27,990 nt of DNA from Bacillota bacterium (GTDB lineage: Bacteria; Bacillota; Syntrophomonadia; Syntrophomonadales; Syntrophomonadaceae). Position 1 is the first letter of the stretch; every line of letters begins with the position of its first letter. The notes below the pieces were generated by a model. That model searched no databases and was not told the origin of the DNA. It worked only from the letters and a program-made list of their open reading frames with translations. The stretch covers positions 1 to 27,990 of the forward strand of contig JAEWZB010000089.1 in NCBI GenBank assembly GCA_023395515.1, read 5' to 3'. Of the stretch, positions 1 through 8,116 are shown piece by piece. Both the position numbers and the translations under genes were made by a program.

Positions 1-60
1 TCTAAAAAGTGCATCCTACCGCATAGCATATTAATAAAACACTATTTGATAATGTTTTTC

Positions 61-76
61 GGTTCAGTTTTGAAAC
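61..76. promoter_or_regulatory. Activator-site-like dyad in left repeat arm
   Basis: GGTTC-AGTTTT-GAAAC fits the GGTTC-N6-GAACC dyad seen upstream of several sigma-54 promoters in this window. It is the mirror copy of the site at 561-576. It could serve a leftward promoter beyond the window start. Confidence 0.4.
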
Positions 77-560
77 TTCATATTCATAAATGGGTTAATT
101 AAGATGGGACTTTAAGGGAATAAATTACACAAAAATAACTCCCTATTCGGTAAGAAACAGGGAGTTTAAAATTACTGGTTAATTTTTTATTCCCCTGCGA
201 AAACTAATCATGTTGAATGCATAAATATGTAGGAGCCGTTGGACGCAGCATGGAGATACACCCCGCGAAGGCTCGAGAAAAAAGGGGGCGAGCCTCACGG
301 ATGAGGCTCGAACGACTTTGAACCAAGGATGGTGAATAGGAGTGTACCCCTTTTTTCTTGAGCCAAGCTGTTGGTGTATCCCATGCGAAGTCCGGTGACA
401 GAATATTTATACATTCAACTAACGAATTATACCTTTTCTCCGTGGAATCAAAGATTACCAGTAATTTCAAACTCCCTGTTTTCTTACCGAATAGGGAGTT
501 ATTTTTGTGTAAATTATTCCCTTAAAGTCCCATCTTAATTAACCCATTTATGAATATGAA

Positions 561-576
561 GTTTCAAAACTGAACC
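561..576. promoter_or_regulatory. Candidate activator site for P1
   Basis: GTTTC-AAAACT-GAACC is a dyad of the GGTTC-N6-GAACC type, ending 65 bp upstream of the -24 element. It lies inside the right arm of the inverted repeat. No second copy 21 bp away is evident. Confidence 0.5.
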
Positions 577-640
577 GAAAAGCATTAGCAAATAGTGTCT
601 TATTAATATGTTGCCCGATAGGATGGCGCTTTTTGGAGAG

Positions 641-656
641 TGGCATGAATATTGCA
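641..656 (+). promoter_or_regulatory. Sigma-54 promoter P1
   Basis: TGGCATGAATATTGCA has GG and GC exactly 10 nt apart, matching the -24/-12 consensus. It lies 180 nt upstream of the first gene of the 836-6376 operon, immediately next to the inverted repeat. Confidence 0.9.
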
Positions 657-835
657 TAATTTTTAAATGAAATAATTAAAATTTGCTTATTACAATTATA
701 GGAAATAAGTTAAATGGCTTAAGGGGGGATTTTTAAGAGACTTTTCCAAAGATTAATATATTTATGCTCAATAAACTAGAGAAATAAACAAAGCCGAGTA
801 TTTAGCTAAGTAATGGAAAAGAGAGGAGAATGAAT

Positions 836-1810
836 ATGATTAAAGATTCAATGAAGGCTTTCACCAAATTATTTCCCCGGCCATCCACTAAGGATAGATT
901 AGAAAGTGCTAAGATACTGGATGGTTACTATTATATGCAGTATACCAAACTGTATGTTTATTGGATAAAAAAGAAATTAAGCCGTTTTAGTCCTAATCCT
1001 CAAACCTTAATACATCCAACCGAAGAAATTTGTCAAGAAGTTGATGGCTATGTAAAAACTGCAGTAGACTATATGTCTCCCGCCATGGCTCATAAAGAAA
1101 CTAGTACTTATCATGGGAAAATGTTGACCGTAGAAAATGCTAAAAAACTTGTATCCCTTAAAGTTGACCTTAATGCACCTTCTTTGCCGGAATCCATGGT
1201 TCCCTATGATCTAGCCCGAGATCTAATTATAAAAGGTCCGGTATCGATTTGTGTCATGACTTGTGCTTGCCGGGAAGTGGCAGAAGAAGGCTGTCATCCC
1301 CGTGATGTATGTTTGATGGTTGGGGAGCCATTTGTAAGCTTTTGGATGGAACATAACAAATTGGACAATCCCAGAAGAATAACTAAAGAAGAAGCTTTAG
1401 AAATTATTGAGGCTGAACATAAAAGAGGACATGTACAGATGGCCTGGTTTAAAGATGCCATGGCTGGCCGTTTTTACGCTTTATGTAACTGCTGCTCCTG
1501 CTGCTGTACTGGAATGATAGCTCATAAATATACCCCTTCTCCCGCTTTTGCCGGAACCGGATATGTGGCGAAAAGAATTGATGAGCAATGTATCGGTTGT
1601 GGAAAATGCGTTGAAATCTGTCCCTTTGAAGCGGTTACCTTAGTTGATGACAAATCAGTAGTAGATTACGACAAATGTATGGGCTGTCAAGCATGTGCAA
1701 CCAATTGTCCTACCGGCGCAGCTATAACGGAAGTTGATCCTGCCAAAGGGGATGTATTAGATATAGATTATATTGTAGAAAATCTTCATCAGGAGCCTGC
1801 CGAGCAATAG
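836..1810 (+). CDS. Cysteine-rich 4Fe-4S protein 1 (CNCCSCCC family)
   Basis: This 324-residue soluble protein is probably an electron carrier or a metal-cofactor protein. I chose ATG 836 because GGAG at 825-828 lies 7 nt upstream; ATG 830 is too close. The N-terminal half (1-135) is of unknown fold. It is followed by C143-x-C145 and C153/C159 around an HPRD motif, then a CNCCSCCC cluster at 217-224, then two ferredoxin-type 4Fe-4S motifs (C252/255/258/262 and C281/284/287/291). The central cysteines could bind a further cluster or metal. The gene opens the P1 operon and is followed after 25 nt by a HypA homologue. Paralogues lie at 4299-5249 and 11214-12277. The Fe-S domains are certain; the biochemical role is unknown. 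Confidence 0.9.
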   Translation: MIKDSMKAFTKLFPRPSTKDRLESAKILDGYYYMQYTKLYVYWIKKKLSRFSPNPQTLIHPTEEICQEVDGYVKTAVDYMSPAMAHKETSTYHGKMLTVENAKKLVSLKVDLNAPSLPESMVPYDLARDLIIKGPVSICVMTCACREVAEEGCHPRDVCLMVGEPFVSFWMEHNKLDNPRRITKEEALEIIEAEHKRGHVQMAWFKDAMAGRFYALCNCCSCCCTGMIAHKYTPSPAFAGTGYVAKRIDEQCIGCGKCVEICPFEAVTLVDDKSVVDYDKCMGCQACATNCPTGAAITEVDPAKGDVLDIDYIVENLHQEPAEQ

Positions 1811-1835
1811 GATACTAATGAGGGGAGATAAAACC

Positions 1836-2186
1836 TTGCACGAACTACCGATCATGGAAAATATTCTGGAGCTTGCTCTAGAATATGGGGAACAAGCTGA
1901 AGCTGAAAAAATAACGAAGATAAACATTGTAGCGGGGGCTTTTACCGAAATTGTGCCCAGGTATGCTCAGATATATTTTGACATGATCGCGCAAAATACC
2001 AAAGCTGCTGAGGCCCAAATTCATATTAGCCGCTTACCGGCCATTATAAAATGTAAGATATGTGGAACCGAAACTGAAATAAGCGTCCAAAACTTGCTCA
2101 AGACATGTAGTAACTGCCAATCTAAGCAAATAGAACTTATTTCCGGTCAACAATTGATGATTGACAGCATTGAAATTGAAAACTAA
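1836..2186 (+). CDS. hypA: HypA-like nickel metallochaperone 1
   Basis: HypA/HybF proteins bind nickel and a structural zinc and normally pass nickel to [NiFe]-hydrogenase precursors. The TTG start at 1836, with AGGGGAG about 9 nt upstream, restores the family N-terminus Met-His-Glu-Leu; His2 is the known nickel ligand. An upstream ATG at 1818 would bury it. The protein has 116 residues, the usual HypA length, with a zinc knuckle C73-x2-C76 and C91-x2-C94. It lies between Fe-S protein 1 and acyl-CoA dehydrogenase 1, with no hydrogenase gene in the window. A second copy at 5324 shares the same layout. The family call is firm; the client enzyme is unknown. Confidence 0.9.
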   Translation: MHELPIMENILELALEYGEQAEAEKITKINIVAGAFTEIVPRYAQIYFDMIAQNTKAAEAQIHISRLPAIIKCKICGTETEISVQNLLKTCSNCQSKQIELISGQQLMIDSIEIEN

Positions 2187-2222
2187 AACACTAAAGCTAA
2201 CCGAAAAAGGAGGAGATAATAA

Positions 2223-3374
2223 ATGGACTTTAAATTGACTAAAGAACAGCAAATGATTAAACAAATGGCCCGTGAATTTGCCCAAAGAAAATTGGCTCCT
2301 ATGGCTGATCAAATTGATGCCCAGCATGAAATACCTATGGAGATAATTAGGGAATTAGGTGATTTAGGTCTTTTAGCTCTGCCTGTTTCTGCTAAATATG
2401 GCGGAGCAGAAGCCGGCTATGATGGGTATGTTCTAGCTATGGAAGAAATTACTCAGGTAGTAGGTTCGGTACAGCTACTAATAGCAGCCCATGTTCTGGG
2501 TATGTCAATCATTGAAACCTTTGGCACTGAAGAACAAAAGGAAAAACATTTACCTACCGGAGTAACCGGAGAAAAAATATTCTCCTTCGCCTTTACGGAA
2601 CCGGGTACCGGCTCCGACCCTAAACAAATAACGGCCACAGCTCGTAAAGAAGGGGATAATTGGGTATTAAACGGAACTAAGCGGTTTATCTCCAATGCTA
2701 ATCTTCCCGGTATGATGGGTTGTGTTTTCAAAGAAGAGGAAAGCGGGAAGTTGGTTACATTTTTAATCGAAAAAGAAAACGTGGCAGGTTATTCGATTTC
2801 GGCTCCTTGGGATAAGATGGCTTGGAACGGACAGCCCTTGTACGACATTTATTTCAAGAATTGTATTGTACCGGAAAGCAACATGTTGGGCCAGGTGGGG
2901 GATGCTTTTGCCCAATTAGAGTCAGGTATTGGTTATGGAAAAATGGGCTTAGCGTCAGCATCATTGGGAATAGCCCAGGCTGCCTATGACCTGGCGGTAC
3001 AGTACGCTACCGAGAAATTACATCGCGGCAAGCCGATTATTAAATTTCAGGCTATCCAATTAATGATTGCAGAAATGGCTCAGAAATTGGAAGCTTCCAG
3101 GCTTATGCTTTATAGGGCTGCTAGTGATGCTAACTTTAATTCCAAGCACAACTTTGTTAAATTTGCTAAAGATGCTGCTATGGCTAAGGATTTCTGCGGA
3201 GCTATGGCAGTAGATATTACCCGTTTAGCTATGGATATTCATGGATCATATGGTCTGATGAAAGATTACAAAGTTGAACGGCTTTATAGAGAAGCTATAA
3301 TGTCTCCCCAAATCGAAGGGGTTCCTCATATTCAAAAAATTATAATTGCCAATGCCATTGCCCAAGGTTACTAA
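2223..3374 (+). CDS. Acyl-CoA dehydrogenase 1 (butyryl-CoA dehydrogenase type)
   Basis: FAD flavoenzyme of 383 residues, predicted to interconvert an acyl-CoA and its 2-enoyl-CoA, exchanging electrons with an electron-transfer flavoprotein. It has the FAD-binding signature FTEPGTGSD around 128-136 and the usual alpha/beta/alpha order. A glutamate at about residue 365 (IEGV) sits where short-chain enzymes carry the catalytic base (YEGT), so the enzyme looks active, although the local motif is divergent. RBS AGGAGG precedes the ATG. It is third in the P1 operon, followed by a hairpin and a crotonase. The likely partner is FixABCX at 16075-19382. A reductive, CaiA-like role is equally possible from sequence alone. 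Confidence 0.93.
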   Translation: MDFKLTKEQQMIKQMAREFAQRKLAPMADQIDAQHEIPMEIIRELGDLGLLALPVSAKYGGAEAGYDGYVLAMEEITQVVGSVQLLIAAHVLGMSIIETFGTEEQKEKHLPTGVTGEKIFSFAFTEPGTGSDPKQITATARKEGDNWVLNGTKRFISNANLPGMMGCVFKEEESGKLVTFLIEKENVAGYSISAPWDKMAWNGQPLYDIYFKNCIVPESNMLGQVGDAFAQLESGIGYGKMGLASASLGIAQAAYDLAVQYATEKLHRGKPIIKFQAIQLMIAEMAQKLEASRLMLYRAASDANFNSKHNFVKFAKDAAMAKDFCGAMAVDITRLAMDIHGSYGLMKDYKVERLYREAIMSPQIEGVPHIQKIIIANAIAQGY

Positions 3375-3401
3375 CAGAAGTTGTCAGTAATGTAAAAAAT
3401 A

Positions 3402-3427
3402 AGCCCTAGTGTTTTAGAACTAGGGCT
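3402..3427 (+). terminator. Hairpin between dehydrogenase 1 and hydratase 1
   Basis: A perfect 9-bp stem (AGCCCTAGT / ACTAGGGCT) with an 8-nt loop, followed only by TTACC. With no real T-run it is more likely a partial terminator or an mRNA-processing/stability hairpin. It could set different levels for the genes before and after it. Confidence 0.55.
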
Positions 3428-3480
3428 TTACCATAAGAGTATCGGGATAACCTATGACACATTGATAAGGAGGAAACATA

Positions 3481-4263
3481 ATGCAACCATTAGAAACATT
3501 TACTTTGGAAAAGGTGGGCCCGGTTGGTATCGTACGTATGAACCGGCCTAAAGCTCTTAACACCTTTACTAGCCAGACGTTTGCGGAAATTGAGTTGATA
3601 ACCCAACAAGTTGAAAATGATCGTGATATACTTTGCGTCATTCTAACTGGTGAAGGTAAGCACTTTTCCGCCGGGATAGATATTTCTCTATTGTCACAAC
3701 TTAATTCTGAATGGTCTTTACGTAATGTAAACAGGCTGCATGCTCACATGAGTCATTGGGAAAACATGACTTGCCCCACGATTGCTGCTATTAATGGTGC
3801 CTGTATGGGTGGAGGATTGGAATTTGCCCTTACTTGTGATATTAGAATTGCCGCATCTGATGCGGTTTTTTCCACTCCGGAAGTTAGTTTTGGGGTTTCT
3901 CCGGATATGGGGGGGAGTCAAAGATTAACCCGGGCAGTGGGGGCCAGTACTGCTAAAAAGCTCTTATTAACTTGTGACAAATTTGATGCTCAGGAAGCTT
4001 ATCGTATTAGGTTGATCGATGAAGTAGCCGAAGCCGATCAACTAATGGAAAAAGCCCTGGCTATGGCTAACAAAATTGCGGCCCAGCCTCCTATGGCAGC
4101 CAGAATTGCTAAAAAGGCAGTTAATATAGCTATGGAAGCCAGCTTACAAGCAGGCTTGCTTTTTGAACAAGTTCAGTCGATATATACTTTGGGAACGGAA
4201 GATAATAAAGAAGCTTCTATGGCTTTTTTAGAAAAAAGAACTCCCCAGTTTAAAGGCAGGTAG
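3481..4263 (+). CDS. Enoyl-CoA hydratase 1 (crotonase family)
   Basis: Cytosolic crotonase-fold protein of 260 residues, predicted to hydrate a 2-enoyl-CoA to 3-hydroxyacyl-CoA. The oxyanion-hole segment FSAGIDIS is present, as is GACMGGGLEFAL. Both catalytic glutamates of classical hydratases are present: the E of GGGLE and the E of TPEVSFG. A strong AAGGAGG precedes the ATG. It lies 106 nt after acyl-CoA dehydrogenase 1, behind a hairpin, and 35 nt before Fe-S protein 2. The pairing with a dehydrogenase also resembles CaiA/CaiD of carnitine metabolism, so the substrate need not be a plain fatty acid. Confidence 0.92.
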   Translation: MQPLETFTLEKVGPVGIVRMNRPKALNTFTSQTFAEIELITQQVENDRDILCVILTGEGKHFSAGIDISLLSQLNSEWSLRNVNRLHAHMSHWENMTCPTIAAINGACMGGGLEFALTCDIRIAASDAVFSTPEVSFGVSPDMGGSQRLTRAVGASTAKKLLLTCDKFDAQEAYRIRLIDEVAEADQLMEKALAMANKIAAQPPMAARIAKKAVNIAMEASLQAGLLFEQVQSIYTLGTEDNKEASMAFLEKRTPQFKGR

Positions 4264-4298
4264 TATGTTGGGACAATACCCGGGAAAGGAGATAACCC

Positions 4299-5249
4299 AT
4301 GAAAAATAAAGAAAATATGAAGAAATCTTTACAAGAGTTTAGAAAGATGTTCCCTAATACTGATGAAGGGCAAGCCAAATTCATAGATGGATACCTTTAT
4401 GGTACGGATGATAAAACTTATATATATCATATGGTTAGAAACCCTAAAAAAGAAGATCAGGGTTTAGTTTATCCGGAAGGAGTAGACCCGGCTATAGATG
4501 ATTTTATGCAAGCCACCATAAATCATATCAGGCCTAAAATGGTTCATCCCGATACTAATGTATACCATGGCAAAGTATTAAGACCGGAAGATACTAAAAA
4601 ACTGCTTTCCTTAGATGTAGATCTGGATTTAGGGACATTGGATAAATCTATTATCCCTTTTGAACATGCCCGGGATGTTATTTTGAAAAACCCGGATAAA
4701 ATCGTAGTTATAGACTGTGCCTGTAAATCAACCCAGGAAAATGGCTGTTATCCGCGTGATACCTGTATATGGATCGGCGAGCCTTTCTACAGCTTTCTTT
4801 TAGATCATAATACTACCGGAAACCCCCGGGCTATCACTTCAGAAGAGGCTATCGCTATTTGTGAAGCTGAACGGGAAAGAGGTCATGTACAAAGTACCTT
4901 TTTCAAAGATGCTATGGGAGACCGGCTATACTGTATATGCAACTGCTGCTCCTGCTGCTGTAATGCTATTAAAGCCGTGAATTATACTACCATTCCTACC
5001 TTGATTCCTTCTGGTTACTTAAGACATACCAATGTTGATAATTGCGTCGGTTGTGGCCAGTGTGTGGCTGCCTGTAATTTCAAGGCTTTATCTTTAATTG
5101 ATGGCAAGGCTGTAGTTGAGGCAGCTAAATGTATGGGCTGTCATCTATGTTTAGATGTTTGTGAAAATGGAGGCGTCGAACTGCGGCGAGATCCTTCGAA
5201 AACCGAGCCTTTTGATGTCGACGAATTGATAGCAAAATATGCCAAATAG
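4299..5249 (+). CDS. Cysteine-rich 4Fe-4S protein 2 (CNCCSCCC family)
   Basis: Paralogue of the protein at 836-1810, 316 residues and similar along its whole length. Shared blocks include a YHGK motif near 89-92, CAC at 140-142, C150-YPRD-C156, and the cysteine cluster 212-221, which gains one extra cysteine (CIC) before CNCCSCCC. It ends with two 4Fe-4S motifs (C249/252/255/259 and C278/281/284/288). AAGGAG lies 9 nt before the ATG. It is followed by the second hypA-like gene and hypB, repeating the Fe-S-then-HypA order seen at 836-2186. Two tandem versions of this pair suggest related proteins with different partners or cofactors. Role unknown. Confidence 0.9.
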   Translation: MKNKENMKKSLQEFRKMFPNTDEGQAKFIDGYLYGTDDKTYIYHMVRNPKKEDQGLVYPEGVDPAIDDFMQATINHIRPKMVHPDTNVYHGKVLRPEDTKKLLSLDVDLDLGTLDKSIIPFEHARDVILKNPDKIVVIDCACKSTQENGCYPRDTCIWIGEPFYSFLLDHNTTGNPRAITSEEAIAICEAERERGHVQSTFFKDAMGDRLYCICNCCSCCCNAIKAVNYTTIPTLIPSGYLRHTNVDNCVGCGQCVAACNFKALSLIDGKAVVEAAKCMGCHLCLDVCENGGVELRRDPSKTEPFDVDELIAKYAK

Positions 5250-5323
5250 GGTAAAGCTCATTTTACTCATTCAGATTCTAAGCAGCTAGGATAAAAGCTG
5301 GCTCAAGATTGGAGAAATAGAAG

Positions 5324-5671
5324 ATGCACGAATTAGGTATTATGAGAAATGTTTTAGAGATTGTCTTGGAATATTCGGAAAAAAATAATGTTAAAAAAGT
5401 ACAGGCGGTTAATCTGGAGGTGGGGGCCTTATCAGATATTGTTCCTGCCTTTGCCCAGATGTTTTTTGAAATGATTGCCGAAAATACTGTTGCGGATAAG
5501 GCCAAAATAAATATACAAAAAGTGCCGGCTAAGATTAAATGCCGTTCATGCGGTACCGAGACGGAAATGGATATAAATAATTTACTGTATAACTGCGAAA
5601 AATGTAAATCCCCAGCTATTGAACTAATATCCGGGCGGGAATTCAGAGTAACATCCATGGAAGTGGAATAG
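5324..5671 (+). CDS. hypA: HypA-like nickel metallochaperone 2
   Basis: Second HypA homologue, 115 residues, beginning directly with Met-His-Glu-Leu (His2 is the nickel ligand of the family) and carrying the zinc site C73/C76 and C91/C94 at the same positions as copy 1. GGAG upstream supports the ATG. The hypB-like gene follows closely, so it can form a normal HypA-HypB nickel-delivery pair. It lies 74 nt after Fe-S protein 2. The two HypA copies differ clearly in sequence, so this is not a recent duplication; each may serve its adjacent Fe-S protein (inference). Confidence 0.92.
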   Translation: MHELGIMRNVLEIVLEYSEKNNVKKVQAVNLEVGALSDIVPAFAQMFFEMIAENTVADKAKINIQKVPAKIKCRSCGTETEMDINNLLYNCEKCKSPAIELISGREFRVTSMEVE

Positions 5672-5707
5672 GAAGTTGTGATTAGATTAAAAAATGGAGG
5701 AGTTGCA

Positions 5708-6376
5708 ATGGATCCGGTAAGAATAATTGAAGTAAAAAAGAGCATTCTTTTTAACAACGACAAAAAGGCAGTCAGCATAAGAGAGACTTTGCATAAAGAA
5801 AAGACGTTTCTCTTAAACCTGATGTCCTCCCCGGGCTCGGGCAAGACTAGTTTGATTTTGCAAACTATAGAGCAGCTAAGAAATGAATTTAAGATGGGAA
5901 TCTTAGAAGCAGATATTGATTCGGCAGTTGATGCGGAGCGTATTCAGGAAGTTGGCATACCTGCCATCCAACTGCGGACCGGGGGCATGTGTCACTTAGA
6001 TGCCGGTATGACTGAGATTGGTCTTAAGGAATTAGGTACTGCGGAAATGGATTTAGTGATTGTGGAAAATGTCGGTAATCTAGTATGTACAGCCGATTTT
6101 GATATCGGGGCAGTGCGTAATGCCATGATTTTAAGTGTTCCCGAAGGTGATGACAAACCTCTTAAATATCCGCTTATGTTTTCTACGGCTGATGTATTGC
6201 TAGTGAACAAAATTGACTATTTGTCCATCGCAGATTTTGACATGAGCCTTTTAAAAGAGCGGGTATATGGGCTAAATCCAGACATTACCATAATTGAAGT
6301 CTCGGCAAAAACTGGTGAAGGTATGGAAAAATGGGCGAATTGGCTTCGTAAAGAAATTAAAGAGTGGTCAAAATAA
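5708..6376 (+). CDS. hypB: HypB-like nickel-inserting GTPase
   Basis: SIMIBI-class GTPase of 222 residues that would power nickel transfer. I chose ATG 5708 because GGAGG lies 7 nt upstream; a GTG at 5678 has no such site. It has the P-loop SPGSGKT (41-47), the ENVGNLVC block (120-127), the NKID guanine-specificity motif (167-170), and the family metal ligands C95, H96 and C127. It lacks both the N-terminal CxxCGC motif and the His-rich nickel store found in some HypB proteins. It is last in the P1 operon. HypC, D, E and F and any hydrogenase subunit are absent here, so a non-hydrogenase client is plausible. Confidence 0.92.
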   Translation: MDPVRIIEVKKSILFNNDKKAVSIRETLHKEKTFLLNLMSSPGSGKTSLILQTIEQLRNEFKMGILEADIDSAVDAERIQEVGIPAIQLRTGGMCHLDAGMTEIGLKELGTAEMDLVIVENVGNLVCTADFDIGAVRNAMILSVPEGDDKPLKYPLMFSTADVLLVNKIDYLSIADFDMSLLKERVYGLNPDITIIEVSAKTGEGMEKWANWLRKEIKEWSK

Positions 6377-6399
6377 TATTAATACCCCTTATCATTTGT

Positions 6400-6436
6400 G
6401 GTTCAACTATGAAGCGCTATGGTTCAAGAATGACCT
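6400..6436. promoter_or_regulatory. Paired activator sites for P2
   Basis: GGTTC-AACTAT-GAAGC (6400-6415) and GGTTC-AAGAAT-GACCT (6421-6436) are exactly 21 bp apart start to start, i.e. two helical turns. They lie 132-168 bp upstream of P2, a normal distance for a sigma-54 activator. The 306-nt gap 6377-6682 holds these sites, P2 and a leader, and no gene. Confidence 0.6.
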
Positions 6437-6567
6437 GCAAACCTTGTAATACAAAATAATTGTCTTCTATTTCTTGTAAATAATTAATCATATTCAAAAG
6501 CGGGAATTTGCCAGTTTTTATCTTTTATGCAGGCTGGATATTTGTAGTTCTTAATTATTTACAGGGC

Positions 6568-6583
6568 TGGCATATATATTGCA
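6568..6583 (+). promoter_or_regulatory. Sigma-54 promoter P2
   Basis: TGGCATATATATTGCA with the 10-nt GG-GC spacing, 100 nt upstream of the CoA-transferase gene at 6683. Confidence 0.9.
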
Positions 6584-6682
6584 TCTATTACTTAGCAATA
6601 AGTATGTTTTATAGTTATGCAATCTAAAGAACTTTGAAGCTATATTTAGATTCTAAATACTAAAATGAAAGGGGTTTAAAAA

Positions 6683-8020
6683 ATGGACGTAAAAGAGTAC
6701 TACAAAAGTAGGAAGATTTCTATTGAAGAAGCAGCTAAAATGGTCAAATCGGGAGATTATATCGGAACTGCCTTAGGTGCCGGGACTTCTTCTCAGGAAA
6801 TGCTGAATGCTATTTTAGACCGGTGGGAGGAGTTGGAGAATTGCATGTATTATGATGCAGTTCAGATGGCTCCCCACCGGCTTTGGGATGTGGATTTCGC
6901 CCGAAAGGCTTATGGACATATTAATTACGTGAATGGTTTTCTGGGAGCGCCTTTACGGAAAATAGGAGCAGCCCGTCTGGCCGACTATCGTCCCCAGGTT
7001 GGCTGGCAGGCTCCACATCTGGCCGCGGCTAATCTTACGTTTTTTGTCCGCCAAGTTTGCCCTCCCAATGAAAATGGATATATAAATTTAGGCCTGGACA
7101 ATTTCTATACCACATCTGTGCTGAAAGAAGGCCGAGAGAAAGGTGTTCTTCGGTTAGCCATTGCTGAGGTCAATGAGAATATGCCAACTGTCTTTGGTGA
7201 TAACTGGGTGCACGTATCAGAATTTGATTACTTTGTGGAGAATAATACGCCTATTCCCATATATCCTATGCGGGCGGAGCCCTCAGAAACAGATAAAGCC
7301 ATCGGTGGTTATATTTCCGACATGATCAAAGATGGTGACTGCATTCAGATGGGTATTGGCGGAATTACAGAAGCACTCCTGGCCAATATAGAAGGGAAAA
7401 AACATATTGGTATTCATACGGAAATGATTCCTCCCAGTCTGGTGGAATTAGTTAATAAAGGAATTGTAGACAACAGCCAAAAGGTTATGCATAAAGGGGT
7501 AACTACTGCCACATTTGCCGCTGGGGATCAGGCTTTGTATGATTACTGCAGGGAAAATCCGGCGGTGGGAATATATATGGGATCTGTGGGCAATGATCCC
7601 AGGTATATTGCCCAGAATCCCAATGTAGTGGCGATTAACCAAGCTCTGCAGGTAGACTTTACCGGTCAGCTTTCAGTTGAAAGTGTTGGTACCAGACAAA
7701 TCAGCGGCTCAGGCGGCCAGCCGGATTTCGCCCTGGGTGCACTGTGGTCACCGGGAGGAAGAGCATTTACTTGCCTGCGTTCGACTGCCAAAAAGAAAGA
7801 CGGGACCCTGGTCTCCAATATAACGCCGGCCTTCGAAGCGGGAACCATTGCCAGCATACCCAGATATTTCACGGATTATGTGGTAACCGAATATGGTGTG
7901 GCTCATCTCCAATATTTATCCATGTATGAACGTGCCAAGGCCTTGATTGCCATCGCCCATCCGGATTTACGCAAAGAGCTTATGGACCAAGCTTTTAAGA
8001 ACTTAGGCCCGGTTTTATAG
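6683..8020 (+). CDS. Acetyl-CoA hydrolase/CoA-transferase family enzyme (Cat1/AbfT-like)
   Basis: Soluble CoA-transferase of 445 residues, full length for the family that includes 4-hydroxybutyrate CoA-transferase and butyryl-CoA:acetate CoA-transferase. It would move CoA between acetyl-CoA (or another acyl-CoA) and a carboxylic acid, activating a substrate or releasing a product without ATP. The GIHTEM motif (243-248) carries the glutamate at 247 that forms the glutamyl-CoA intermediate in this family. A glycine-rich QISGSGGQPDF stretch lies near 340. AAAGGGG precedes the ATG. It is the only gene between P2 and the terminator at 8053. The substrate cannot be read from sequence. Confidence 0.9.
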   Translation: MDVKEYYKSRKISIEEAAKMVKSGDYIGTALGAGTSSQEMLNAILDRWEELENCMYYDAVQMAPHRLWDVDFARKAYGHINYVNGFLGAPLRKIGAARLADYRPQVGWQAPHLAAANLTFFVRQVCPPNENGYINLGLDNFYTTSVLKEGREKGVLRLAIAEVNENMPTVFGDNWVHVSEFDYFVENNTPIPIYPMRAEPSETDKAIGGYISDMIKDGDCIQMGIGGITEALLANIEGKKHIGIHTEMIPPSLVELVNKGIVDNSQKVMHKGVTTATFAAGDQALYDYCRENPAVGIYMGSVGNDPRYIAQNPNVVAINQALQVDFTGQLSVESVGTRQISGSGGQPDFALGALWSPGGRAFTCLRSTAKKKDGTLVSNITPAFEAGTIASIPRYFTDYVVTEYGVAHLQYLSMYERAKALIAIAHPDLRKELMDQAFKNLGPVL

Positions 8021-8052
8021 TTATAAGTATTTAACAAATGTCTGTTATAAGG

Positions 8053-8090
8053 AAAACCCGGGGCCGATTACACAAGCGATCCCGGGTTTT
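8053..8090. terminator. Bidirectional terminator
   Basis: AAAACCCGGG / CCCGGGTTTT stem with T-runs on both strands, placed between the convergent CoA-transferase (+) and activator (-) genes. It should stop transcription from both sides. Confidence 0.9.
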
Positions 8091-8116
8091 TACATAAAAA
8101 TAAAAACTGTCTTAAT

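Larger units (their letters stand above)
1..640. repeat. Long imperfect inverted repeat upstream of operon 1
   Basis: Bases 1-180 and about 457-639 are reverse complements with only scattered mismatches and 1-2 nt indels. The match runs through landmarks such as GGTTCAGTTTTGAAAC (61-76) and its complement (561-576). The core is also imperfectly palindromic: GTTGAATG near 212 pairs with CATTCAAC near 412, and GATACACC near 255 with GGTGTATC near 373. Its centre is a perfect 9-bp stem with a CGGA loop at 289-310. The right end abuts the sigma-54 promoter at 641, and the left arm reaches the window edge, so the true left end is unseen. There is no credible gene inside. It could be a MITE-like element or an inverted duplication of a promoter region. 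The arms differ from each other, which argues against a fold-back assembly artefact. Confidence 0.85.

Noticed and set aside
204..470. 88-codon minus-strand frame inside the inverted repeat
   Set aside because: It lies wholly in the palindromic core, has no recognisable domain, and its sequence is explained by the repeat symmetry.
836..6376. Classic [NiFe]-hydrogenase maturation operon
   Set aside because: HypC, D, E and F and the structural subunits are absent, and the genes are interleaved with acyl-CoA enzymes.
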